A DNA stretch of 64,000 bases from Monocercomonoides exilis. Taxonomy: Eukaryota; Preaxostyla; Oxymonadida; Polymastigidae. The position numbers and the translations under genes are program-made. The stretch covers positions 306,001-370,000 of the forward strand of contig LSRY02000045.1 of assembly GCA_001643675.2 (NCBI GenBank). Direction: 5' to 3'. The notes under the pieces are model-generated. The model was given only the letters and a program-made list of their open reading frames with translations, had not been told where the DNA came from and did not search any database. This document shows positions 12,301 through 24,472 of the stretch, one piece after another. Each line of letters starts with the position of its first letter. The first letter of the stretch is position 1.

Positions 12301-15300
12301 CTGAAGGAGATGGATTCAACATAAAAGATCTTATGGGAGCAGAAGATGGAAATGAGTTGAAATTGATCCCCGTTGTGGTGTTCTTTCGAGAGAAGCCGAG
12401 TGTTGGGTATGTGAATGGGGGAAATGGAGGGATGGACTATCATAAATGCGGATATGCTGACTTTGCATGCTCCACATTGACATATGCAGGAACAAGTGTT
12501 TTTGACACGTCGCCAGCAACACTGAAACTTGTCGATGGAAGTTTTATTTTCGATGAAATGACACTCAACACTCAAGAAATGAACATTGATGGAGATATTG
12601 AAAAGGCAAAGATTGGAATAAGCGAAGGAGGAGAGGAAGGAAATGAATTTTTGATAAAGAGCGAACAAACAATATCATTTTCATCATTGGCATTATCGAT
12701 ATCAACATTTGCCGAATCAAGAAAGGAGTATGTATTTCTGTGCAGTTCAAGCACATTGAGATTTGAAGGATGTTCATTTGGAGCAGAATCAGAAAGTATT
12801 GGAGTGGGATTGATTTGCGGGAAAGGAGGGAAAGTGGAGTTGGCAAATTGTGAATTTGAAAATATCCGAATGACCAAATTAGGGATGGTGACTTTTGATG
12901 GAGCAGGGGTTGGAGGATTGATTGATGAGGTGATTGTGAGGAATGTGACAAGAGAATATGAGGGAAGAAGCTTATTTGAGCTGAGAACTGGAGGAGATAT
13001 TGAGATTAAGAACACGACGATGAATGAATCTCATTTTGATGATGGAAATGAGATTGAGATTGGAGAAGGGATTAATGCGAAAATCTGGAACTGCACATTC
13101 AAATCAATTCAGAGAGTGAATGGGAATGGAGGGGTGTTGAATGGGAGAGTGGGGAGCGGGAAGTGTGTGGATATTAACAAATGCGTGTTTGAGGAATGCG
13201 GATGCGAGTCAATGAGCGCAATTGGGGGAGGGGTTGTTCTGATTGTGGGAGATGGAGGAAAACTGTTGTTTGATGATAACAAGATGAATGGATGCACAGT
13301 TTCAGAGAGAACCGGAAAAGGAGGAGGGTTGCATCTGACATTTGAAACAACGAATGCAGAATATTCTATGAAGAATGACACTTTCACGAACAATGTGGCA
13401 GAAAAAGGAGAAGATGTGTATTTGGTGTGCGGATCACCATGGACGATGCTTCTTCCAGCGTTGTGGGAAGGGACAGCCACAAGAGTCACAGCAGAAAATA
13501 AGATGTGGGTGCTTGAGTCATCTGAAGCAAGAAAAGAAGACTCACTGATCAATTATCTGTTTCCAAGGTTGGGAACGGATTTGTTTGTGAGCAATACTGG
13601 AAACGGATTATCAAGTTGTGGAGCGAAAGAAAATCCTTGCTCGTCTGTTGATATTGGGTTTGATCGGTTGAACGATGAGATAGAGAGGATTATGCTTGTT
13701 GGTGCTGCTTCAGTGAGCAAGACTATCAACAGAGGTGGGAAAGGACTGACAATCAAAGGGAATGAAGTTACAAAAAAACTGGTTGTTGAAGAGGGAGGGA
13801 AATTTGAATTGATAGAAGGAGATGGGCAAACACATTTGACTTTGTCACTTCTTCAGATTTCGCTTCCATGCTCCTCCTCTGCAAGTGCAAGTGGTGATGA
13901 ATCGATTGTGGAAGTGAGGATTGGTGAATGCTTCATTTTGGATTGTTTGTTTTCAAAAGGAGGTGGGAATTCAAATGTGAATGAGTGTGGGAAGTGGATA
14001 GTGATTGGGAATGGAGGAGTCATTCGAATAGAGAGAACAGAAATGAATGGGATAACATTTGAAGGATGTGGAATTGCAAGATTTGGAGGAGGGAATGTGA
14101 TATTTGAGAACTGTTCATTGGATGGGATTGAGACCAGCGGAGAAGGAGTGATAGTGGGAAATGGTGGATCTGAAGTGACATTGAGGAACATGACAGCATT
14201 GGGGTGTGTTGTGGGAGCAGGATCGCTGATAACGTCGAATGGAGGATCGAGTTTGATGGTTGATGGAGAAAGCAGATTTGAGAATATCGAGACAGAAAGT
14301 GTGAGTGGAGGGTGTTTGAAGAGTGAGATGAAGCTGAATGATTTGCTTGAAATTGGACCATCATCCATATTGAAATGCTCTGCGAATGGAAATGGAGGAA
14401 GAGGAGGAGGAATATATCTGGATTTGAGTGATGATTGTGTGAATAACTTTTCACTTTCAACATTGACATTCGAAGGCAATGTTGCAACTGAGGGAAGGGA
14501 TTTGTTCATTTCGTGCAAGAAACTGAATGAAACAGTGACGAAGGAGAGGTTTGGATTTGAATACAAATATGAAAATGGAGAAGGAGAATGGATGGCAGTT
14601 GATATGAAAGGGATTGACAGAGACTATTTTGCAGAGAGTGTTGATCTTGGGCTGTTTCTTGTTGAAATGAAGGGAATGGAGGTGTGTGTGTCGAAGGATG
14701 GATATGACACATTGGGATGTGGGAGCGATGGATATCCATGTGAATCAATGTGGAGTGGAATAAGCCACATTGACAGAAGTGGAACGGAAGGAGAAAGGAA
14801 AGTGAAAGTGAGGGATGAAGGGACAATTGAAGATATTTATTCTTTCACAGATGCACTTGCGATTGATGGGTGTGTGAATGAAGGAGATGATGATAAACAC
14901 AGGACAATTCATTTTGAAGGGACAATCAATGGGGATTCTGCATCATCCTCATCTGTTATTTCATCAACTGTATCATTAAGCTTGTTTTCTTTGAAGCTGC
15001 AGATTCCAAGTCAATTTGTACCAAGTATGAATTCCTTGATCTCTTCTAGTGGGGTTCTTAAACTCGAAAGCTGTTTATTTAGCATCCAATCATCAACGAC
15101 CATTCAATACTCATTGATATCCACAATAAGTGGAAGTTGCATATTGAAAGGATGTAGTCTGACAGATTTTTCATTTTCCATTTCACCACTGGTAATGGCT
15201 TCTTCTGTTTTGTTCGAAAACAGCAACTTTTCAAACATTAGGAACACTGGAAGTGGTGAAGAAGGAGGCGTTGCAAAAGTGATATTGCAAGGGAATGAAA

Positions 15301-18300
15301 AACTGGAAATAAAATCAACAAATGCATCATCGTGTTCACTTTCATCAGGCAATGGAAAAGGAGGATTTCTGTATTTGGATTGCCAAAATTGTTTGAATGA
15401 GAAGCCATTTGTTTTTGATGCTGACGTAACTTTTAAGAATAACAATGCAGCCATTGGAAAGAATGCGTTCATTTTTGCATCTGATCTGAACAAGACCGTG
15501 ACAAATGATTCATTCCACTTCAATTACTTGCCCATGATAAATGACAGCAATTTGTTTGTTGGGAGTGACAACTTTCATTCAAACAATGATTTGTTCATGT
15601 TTCTGATTCCATACAGCTCAACTGAGATATTTATCTCATCAGAAGGATTTGATGTGGCACGTTGTGGAAGTGAAGAAGAGCCATGCTTCACAATGTGGAA
15701 AGGGATGGAAAACATGAAAAAGGAGATTGGAAAGAAAACAATTCAGATTAAAGGATCAACAATCATTCGAGATTCATTCAATGTGTCCAATTATCAGATC
15801 AAAAGAGTGTGAAGATGGGAGAAGAGAATGTGAAAGCGATATTGAATTTTGAAAAGGCAATTGGAAATCAATTGGAATATTTCATGGAAAACGATGTTCG
15901 TCTTGAATTTTTCAACATCCAACTTCAACTAACATCTGGATTTGACAACTCAGCCAAAACAATTATTTCCAACAAAAATGGAGAATTGGTGATAAGTGAA
16001 TGTTCATTCCATTCAGAAGCAAGAGTGAACAATGGATTTGATTGTGTGTTTGTGGATGTGATTGGAGGCAATGTGGAAGTGAATGATCTGTCGATGGAAT
16101 CATGCAATGTTGGAAACAGTATTTTTGTCATTCATGATTCTGGAATTACTTGCCATTTTGTGAATGTTCGAGTGGAATCGTTGAATGAAAGCAGAGAATG
16201 TCTTCTTCTGATCAAAGGAACTGAATTAACAACAAAGATAAATGAAGGAGTCGAGGAAATGAGTCTCAACATTGATAATTCGTCATTTTCAGGAGTGAAG
16301 AGAAGTGACAATGGAGCAAGCATTTTGGAGTCAAAGAGTGAGAATAAGATTTGTTTGGTTGTGAATTCGAGCAACATCACAGAAGACAAAGCTGAATCAA
16401 GTGAAAAAGGAGGGGCGATATTCTTCACATTGGGTGCATCTGGATCAATGAAGATGATTAAGTCCGAAGTCAGTCAATGCAGCTGCACCAATGGGAAAGG
16501 AGGAGGGGTGTATCTGGCAACAAAAGAACGAGGGGAATTGAATTTCACATTTGTTGGAATGAAATTCAGTTCAAACACAGCAAGAGTGGGGAATGACATT
16601 TTCATTGAATGTTTCAACATCTCTTCTCAGATCAATGAAAGTCAATTTCAGTTTGATCTTCGAGAGAATCATTACTCACGAATTAATGCAATCTATGGAA
16701 TTGATAGTTGTGAACACAAAGAAGATGCAAATCTGATTGGATTTGTGACTATCCATCAGAGTGACACAATTGTTGTGAGCAGTGAGGTTGGATCGAATGA
16801 CAGACAATGTGGAACAAACACACTTCCATGTGATTCAATTGAGCATGGGCTGGTGCATTTGACATCTGAATATGTGAGTCTATTGTATGTTGACGCTGAG
16901 AGTGTGATTGGAAGAGAAATTAATCTGGAGGAGATGAGTCTGAGTTCGAAGAGCAGAGAAAATTGTAAAGTTGAAGTGAAATCAAACATTGAAAAAACAA
17001 GAGAGACATTGATAACAACAAGAGAAACAGTCTCGTTGGTGAGAGTCAGCTTTGTGTTTGATTCGTATTTCATCTCTTCACATGAATCATTGATGTCACC
17101 CGAAAGAGGAATTCTTGAGATAATAAATTGCTCATTTGACTCAAAACAATCGGCTGGAGAAGGAAGTATAGAATTAGCAAACATTCCATTTCACATTTTC
17201 AACATGGCAAAAGGAGAATTACAACTCGATGGATGCACAATATCAAATCTCATTCTTCATAAATCTGCATTGTCTCTTTCATCACCACTTCCATCAGTGA
17301 TTTATTTGTTTGAGATCAGCAATTCAACAGCTAAAACTTCTCTGATAGATATTAATGAATGTGGACAATTAAACATGGAAAAGTTTCATTCAGAAAATAT
17401 CACAGTTGAGGGAAATGAAGAATTATTGATATCTTGCTTGTCAATGAAAAAGACAATTCAATTTTCAAATTGCACAATTGGTGGAGTCGGTTCAAAGACA
17501 ACAAAAGGGAAATTGATGAAATTGGAGGATTGTTTGGATGTGAAAATGGACAGTTGCATTTTTAATGGAAATTCAAAGGAAAGAAACGAGAAGAATTTGA
17601 ATGAAGGGGAAGAGATGTGCAGATGGTCAGGATCTCTTATGGATATTGTGAAAAGTTCTGTGATGATGAAAGTTTCAACAATATCGAATACATCAGATGG
17701 AGGAATAACAATGAGGGGAGGAAATGTGAATATTGAGAAAGGAGAATTTTTGAGTAATAATCCATCAATTGAAGGATATCCATCATTGAGAAGAAATATC
17801 ATCTGCTCAGATTCAGGAACATTGAATGTGATGAGTTTGAAAGGAGGAGATGGAGTAAAAGATAGCTCCTCACTTTGGATGTTGAATGAAGGGTGCAGTT
17901 TTGAAGGGATTGTTTCTGAGAGAGATTCATCATTCTTCATTCCTGTTCTGGAGAGTGTGGAAGCAAAAGAAGAAGCAAACAGAATGAAGCTGACATTCAA
18001 AGGAATGCTTCTTGTTCCATGCAATTTGTCATTCTCAGTTGTGAAGAAGAAGGGAGAAGAGAAAGAGATTGAACATTATGATTTTGATTCAAATGGATTC
18101 TTATCGGAAATAGAAGTTGAAGGAAGTGTGACAAAAGATCTCATTAGCAATTGTGGAGATGAAATCGAGGTGAGTGTGCATATTTTATTTGGGAATGAAG
18201 AATCTCCTTCGTCAACACAGCCATTCATTCTGAAGAATACAAGTATTTCTACACCAAAAGATGATGAAAGAATCTCAAAAGGAGGAAATTCAAATGGAAA

Positions 18301-19657
18301 TATATCTTCATGGGCAATGATTATAATTGTCGTATTTGTTTTGTTGTTTATAATTGTTTTGATTATTTCAATTATTCTAGCTGTTCGTTGGAAAAAAGCT
18401 AAGAATGAAACAAAAAAATATAAAGAGATTGTTGAAGATACTGTTAAGAAGGATCCGAAGGCATTTGAAATGGTAACTATGGAGATGTCACCTGAGGAAC
18501 AATGGCGAAAAGCAGAAAGTGATGCAGAAAAAGTTAATAAAGCGAAGACAAAGTTAGGTTTGTATTCAAAGAAAATGGCACATTCCGAATCATCTGAATA
18601 TTTGCTTGCAGAGAGTGGATCAACAGAATACATATTGGGTCATGATTCAGACAAAATCCCTGAATGGGTACTTGAAAAGGAAGATGAAAAGGAAGAAGAT
18701 GATATTGAATTACAAAAACGATCTTCCTCTCCATCTTCTCAAAGCACTGACTCTTCGGACACAGAAACTACCTTTGTTCGAATGGAAGATTTGTGTCCAA
18801 CTACTTCTTCTATGTCAAATCTGGTAGATGTCATGGCATGTTCTTCGCCACATGAAAAACTGATTGTCGATTTAAGGGATTCTTTATTCATGCTGCTTCA
18901 TGGAAAGAATGAGAAAAAGGAGATGGCAATAGGCACACTTCAGGAGAGAGAGGTGACAGGTGCTCAGATTCTGTTCTGGGTGGCAAATGGTGCACTTCAC
19001 TGCTTTGATGAAATGGAAGTTCCTCTTCAATCTCTCGACAATTTAAGCCCTCATATCGTTCTCTTTTCAGAACATATGGTTATCACAATTGCTCTTCATT
19101 CTGATTGCACAGATGATGATTCTGATTCATCTTCCATTTCATCTTCTTCGACATTAGTAACTTCATCATCCGACTTAACGTGTGTCAGTGAAAAAAATGG
19201 AAAATCTCCGCCAATGTCTTCTGCGTTTGAAGATGATGACGACAACTTGAGGGAATGCATAAGATGGAAAGCTCCAGAATTGATTATCGATAAAAAGATG
19301 GCTGCAACGAAAAAATCTGTTGTATTCTCGATTGGAATGATGCTTTGTGAAAGTTTGACTCTTGAGATTCCTTTTGGAGAATATGAAGCAGCTACAGCAG
19401 GGCAAAAGATTTTGAATGGAGAAAGACCAGACTTGGAAAAAATTAGTCTTACTTCTTTTTCTGAAATAACAAAAGCAATGTTATCTGCAGAACATACCGA
19501 AAGACCAACTCTTTCAAATTTAAAACGAGAGTTTATCCAGAAGTTTCCTCCAGGAACAGCAATTCTGACAATGTCTGATGCAATAGGAATCGAATATTCA
19601 AATTATCCGGTAAATGGATCTGAGGCATGCAGCTGGAATACTAACAGTTACCTTTAA
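6345..19657 (+). CDS. Giant multi-module beta-helix surface protein with TM segment and pseudokinase tail
   Basis: As written the frame is interrupted once: at 15801-15804 the left arm has AAAA where the inverted copy (61059-61063) has five T. With five A, one frame runs from 6345 to 19657, about 4,437 residues. The first 150 residues include a Gly/Arg/Glu-rich tract (6620-6785) and show no signal peptide, so a 5' exon or another start is possible. The ectodomain is Gly-rich parallel beta-helix with GGGM/GGGI turns and nine Cys-Gly...Cys modules, at 8009, 9078, 10143, 11223, 12447, 13617, 14718, 15663 and 16808, spaced 0.95-1.22 kb (seven are CG-x4-5-PC; the third and fifth lack the Pro). One membrane span lies at 18307-18390 (AMIIIVVFVLLFIIVLII), followed by an acidic linker and a kinase C-lobe (RWKAPE, VVFSIGMMLCESLTLEIPFG, ERPTLSNL). 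LSPHIVLF replaces the catalytic loop and no DFG is seen, so it is probably a pseudokinase. Role inferred: surface recognition or adhesion with scaffold-type signalling. Confidence 0.85.
16249..18102 (+). repeat. Direct repeat copy B of ectodomain-coding DNA
   Basis: Encodes the ninth ectodomain module of the giant gene and appears identical to bases 1-1854. Identity ends at the codons after SNGFLSE, about 200 bp before the membrane span, so two genes share an ectodomain but carry different membrane and cytoplasmic parts. The sharp edge is what a gene-conversion tract or unequal crossover would leave. Confidence 0.9.
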
Positions 19658-21161
19658 AAAATATAAAAGAAATATACAAAGTGTTTGAAAAGTATTTATT
19701 TCAAAATTTTATTTTTTTCTTTTTTTGGTAAAATATTTTGTTTTGATAGCGCGATTTGACAATCGCACTCACTTCATAATGCGAGTTATATTTTCTTTTC
19801 TATTCATTATTGCTTAAATAAGTGTTTGGCTTATTTACATAATTAATAGACCTATATCAAAAATATAATAAATTACTTATTTTTCACAACAATTTTTAAT
19901 ACAAATCAAAAAGATTTATTATTTTCCAATGTAATGTTTCGATTTCAATTAAAATAGTTCGTCTATTATTTTATTTGAATTCATTTATTTCATCTTCACC
20001 AAATGTTGTTCTCGGTCTACAAACTTCCAATCGAACTGAAAAAAACTTTCAATAGGGTGCAAATTTTATCTTGACCTCAAAATTTTATCTCAACCCTTTT
20101 TTTTGAAACTTATTTTTGCTTTTTTGATTTGAAAAAAGGCTAAAAATAAAAACAAAATAAATTGACTTCTTGATATTTTTGTTTTTCAGAATTCTGTTGA
20201 AAAAAATTTTGAAATTATTATATTCAAAAAATAATTTAAATTTTTTATAATTTTAGGACCCAGATCAAAGACTTGCTGGCTGTGAAGCGTTTATTTCAAA
20301 CCGAACGTTTAAAGCCACAACATCAGCATTCCACATTCCTATATTATAATTTTTACTTGTTTTCAACATTTTCAATTATATTTTTGACCTTTTTTTCTCA
20401 TTTCACTGTTTTTGCTTAAAACACGATTTTTTATATAAACAAGTGTTCGCTTCAAATTTTATTTTAATGAAAAAAATACACAAAGGCTTAATTATCGTTT
20501 ATTTGTATTAAGCATTGAAATGAAAAAGAACTTTTCAAGAATTTTAACTGAAAAGCAAGTATATATGATTTTTTTGAAATTCAAATAACCAAACATATAC
20601 AAACAAATAATAATTTTTACATATACGAATCGTTTTTTTTTAATAATGCTTATTTATCATTTCAATATATTTCAAAACAAATTCATATGTGTCCTTCAAA
20701 TCGTGTTTTTTGAAAATATGTGTGAAATAAGAAAAAGTGTTAAAAAAACAAGTTGAGAAAGTTTTAAACAAGTTCAACTTATAAAAAAATAAACGATGTA
20801 TTATGATATGAAAGCTGAAGACTTCCGATAAAAAATATTCGCTGGAATAGCAGCAAGTCAATGATCAAAACATAAAATTATTATAATCCTCGATCTTTTT
20901 GTAAAAAATGAAATATTGAAAAAAAAATACAGAATAAGGAAACAAAAACATTTCAAACATTTCTGGTTATTTTTTATTTATCGCAGGCTTGTGTAAAACT
21001 AAAAGCATGACAAAAATGAAAAAGGTCTAGATAAAGAAAAAAGGTTAAGATAAAATCATAGCCCTATTATAAAAAATTAATTATCCAAAGACGAAATATT
21101 GAAAATTTTCAATATTTTCAACAAAAAGTCTAAAACAAAATTATTAAATTTTTGTTATGGC
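19658..21161. other. AT-rich intergenic region
   Basis: Very AT-rich, full of A and T runs, with no convincing gene except a 93-bp kinase-tail-like frame near 20.3 kb. Any 3' processing signals of the giant gene would lie just after 19657 (an AATATAAAAG stretch follows the stop), but none can be assigned firmly. Confidence 0.6.
20257..20349 (+). pseudogene. Possible exon remnant resembling a Ser/Thr kinase C-terminus
   Basis: A 30-codon frame beginning DPDQRLAGCEAFISNRTFK and ending at TAA resembles the last helix region of protein kinases (DPxxRLTAxEALxHPFF). It directly follows a TTTTAG that could be a 3' splice site. It stands alone in AT-rich DNA, with no other kinase part in frame nearby. 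It could be a lost exon or chance. The mirror copy is at 56525-56617 on the minus strand. Confidence 0.25.
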
Positions 21162-21240
21162 GAGTGAAAAAACAACACAAGTTGATAAAATTCGCATATA
21201 TGACATTTTCTTTCGAATTAATCAACTAATTTCATATATG

Positions 21241-22149
21241 TGTTAGCTTATTGAATTTTAACTCCGCTTTTTAACTTATTATTGTCTTATATGCACCAAA
21301 AATAATTCTATTTCGAAAAAAAATAAATCGATTTCGAAAAAAAAATAATTCAATTTCGTAATTAATATTTCAATTTCGGAAAAAAATAATTTGATTTCGA
21401 AAAGGAATAGTTCTATTTCGAAAATTAATAATTCATTTTCGAAATTCATTTTTAACTGAAAATTATAATTTTTTTGGATGGATTTGGGAAAATGTCAAGT
21501 TAATTTAAAACCATTCATATATATAAACTCAAAAAAAACCTGTTTTTTTATTTCGAAACAATCAATAAATCAATTTATTGAAAAAAGTTTTTTATTCAAA
21601 AATCATCACTCTGATGATAAGTTAATAGCAAATAATTCATTATTTTGAATAATCTGAAGGAAATAGTGATTTTTCAATCACATTTATTGAATTTCAAAAT
21701 ACAAGAATTTTTTTCCAATGATTTATTTTTTGTTTCTTTGGTGAAATTTTAGAAAAAACTTCGATTTTTTAAAAATTAAAATGAATTCGTTTTCTTTTCA
21801 AATAAACTTCAAATTATAATATTTTCAATCAAAATGGAAGAATTTATTTTTAACGAAATGCATTATTTTTTAAATATTTAAGAACAAAGTGTGCTCACGA
21901 GATAAAAATCAAGAGTATTTTGACTTCAAAACGTAAGTTAATAATTCCACAAATCAAAAAAAATTGTCGTTTCGAAATAGAATTATTCCTTTTCGAAATC
22001 GAATTATTTTTTTTCGAATTTGAATTATTAATTCCGAAATTGAATTATTTTTTTTTCGAAATCGATTTATTTTTTTTCGAAATAGAATTATTTTTGGTGC
22101 ATATAAGACAATAATAAGTTAAAAAGCGGAGTTTAAATTCAATAAGCTT
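21241..22149. mobile_element. Foldback element with TTTCGAAA-type internal tandem repeats
   Basis: About 0.9 kb. Left part 21241-21445 and right part 21955-22149 are inverted copies (GCTTATTGAATTTTAACTCC and its complement at the two ends). Each inner arm is a short array of units like ATTTCGAAAAAAATAATTC. The flanks TTTCATATATG at 21230-21240 and 22148-22158 look like an 8-11 bp target duplication, as in MULE or foldback elements. It interrupts the left inverted repeat of the outer element. No coding capacity. Confidence 0.55.
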
Positions 22150-23512
22150 TCATATATGCACCAAAAATTATTCAAAATGAGAATTTTAGCAATCGAATTA
22201 CCATCGTTAAAAAACCCAAAAATATTTCAAAAACCCTGAGAAGCCTTTTTTTAAATATGCATTCAAACTTATTCAAAACAATGATTCCTTTGTTATTTCC
22301 GCAATACAAACCAATATGAAAGCAGATATGATTCGTATATCAATTGAAACCTTATCTGTTGTTTCAATATTTATCGAGTTATATGTTTTAATCATAGAAG
22401 GAATTATAACTGCTTTTTGGCTTCGCACAATCGAAAATTAGAATTTGTTGTTTGCTTCTTTTATTTCCATGCAACTTGTGTTTGTTCGCAAATAAAATTG
22501 CTTATTGACAAAACTCTATACTTTAAACATTAATACGAATTAATAAACTTTAATTATTTCTATTTTGTTAGACTTTTCTGAAATGAGAAAACAATTATTT
22601 TATGAATAACGAATTAAAAAAAGATATTCTTCATGATAAAAGCACTTTTCAAGGATTTGAGGAGTTGTAATTGTTTGTCGTTCAAACCAATGAACAATTG
22701 CTGGAGAATGTTCGCTATATCTTCGATATTTTGCTTTGATTGTACGAGTCGTCATCATAATCTATCCTCAATCATTTTCTTTTCCATTTCATTTTGTCGC
22801 TATTACTCCGGCAACTGTTTTCTTTTCTCTTCTCCATTTTCTTTTCTTTCTTTTCTTTTCTTTTCAAATCCAATAAATCTTCTCTCGATTGTTTCTTTTT
22901 TTCTTTTCGCAGAATGGAAGCGCAGTTGATTTCTTTCATCTTTTGAATAGATTCATTTTCACAATATTTTTTTTTTTCGTTTTCAATTTTCTTTTTTTTG
23001 GAGAAAATTTTCCAAACAGCTGCTCTTTATTCTCATCGTTATTCAATGATGCTTCCTTTTCAGGTGTTCCACTTATTCTTTCAAGAACCGGAGCAGCTTT
23101 GACCTGCCAAACACACGTCTGCATGAATGCACGCTTAATATTTGAAGGTGCGACCGCAGCAGAAAGAGCTTCTGGAAGAATATCGAAGATGGCGGAGCGA
23201 AACGCGGCAGAAGAATGATCAATTGGTGATTTGAAGCTATTATTAAATGTTTTCTTGAACCGTGCAAAAATTGAATTATCGCACGGTTGTAGAAGATGGG
23301 TTAAATTCGGAGGAAACTTTTTGATGATGATGTTTTTCTTTTTTGCAGCCATTTCAACAGCTTCACTGTTGTGAGGAGAATGGTTATCCATCAGGAACAA
23401 TTCAAATTTCATTCCTCCATCTTTCATTTTTTTTCAATATTATCAAGCCAAAAATCGAGCATTATTTTTTCGAAGATTTTTGAAGTGATCCATCCTGAAG
23501 ATGCGAAGATAT

Positions 23513-23751
23513 GTATAAATTTTTTCGAAAAATTCCTTTTGTTTAATTTTCAAATAAAGAAAATGTTTCATATTTCGATCAAATATTTGTTTTAGCTCAC
23601 CAAATTTCGCTGCCATGAAAATAAAATCTTTACAACGTTTTTATTTCCATTCTTGAAAATTTTCGTGAGTGGGAACAGAAATTTGATCAAAATATGAAAT
23701 TTTTCTTTATTTGAAAATTAAACAAAAGGAACTTTTCGAATAAATTTATAC
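23513..23751. mobile_element. 239-bp MITE
   Basis: Inverted repeats of about 70 bp start GTATAAATTTTTTCGAAAAA and its near complement, and the element is flanked by ATAT on both sides (23509-23512, 23752-23755). Excising the element plus one ATAT rejoins the transposase frame as N-I-N-Y-I-F-A-S-S-G-W-I, matching N-I-N-Y-I-P-S-P-S-G-W-I in the intact homolog. That supports a true insertion with a 4-bp duplication. The autonomous partner is unknown. Confidence 0.75.
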
Positions 23752-24472
23752 ATATAGTTGATGTTGAACGATGAAAGCATACGAAATTCCACTGGAATTT
23801 TTTTCGCAGGCCAAAGAAGAAAAGACGATAAACATGAGCCATCTGCGCAGGTACATAAGCACAATGTCGTGTTAGAAGTCTTTTTCGGAGAAGGAGTTGA
23901 AGGAGGTTTCTGGTTTTGCAGGCACACAACCAGTTTGCAAGTATCATCGCCCAGATGAAGTGAAGTTTCATCAAAATTAAAGATGCCTGATGCGACTATT
24001 TCTTTCTCATTCACAATCTGCGAAAGTACATCAAACCACTTTCTAACGGAATCAGAAAATTGGGAAGATATTTTTGCAGTGTCCAATTGCTTTGAAACAG
24101 CTGACTTCAATACAATGAGTAAAAAACCCGGTACAAAGAAAAAAAACCGGGACTTTAAAAAAAAAGAAAATTTTTCTTTCATTAAAACATTAGCTTGTTC
24201 AAACTGATTATTGACTGATGAAACATTTGAAGTTGAAAAGTTCAAACTTTTCTAATTATAACGATGTATTTCTTCTCTTCAAGTATTGTTCACTTGATAG
24301 AATGATTGATTAATATTCTATATTTGTTGTTGAAAATTCAAGATAAAATTTAGCAAATATATAGAAAAAAATTATCATTCCATCACTTGAACTGCCTTTA
24401 GTTAGTTTGATTGAATAGCCTTTCAAACAATATTTTTCCATTTTGATCATTTTGATCGTTCACTTTTTTGTG

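Noticed and set aside
13853-14566. 237-codon minus-strand frame inside the giant gene (mirror at 62298-63011)
   Set aside because: It lies antisense to a continuous beta-helix coding frame and has Pro/Ser/Phe-rich shadow composition.
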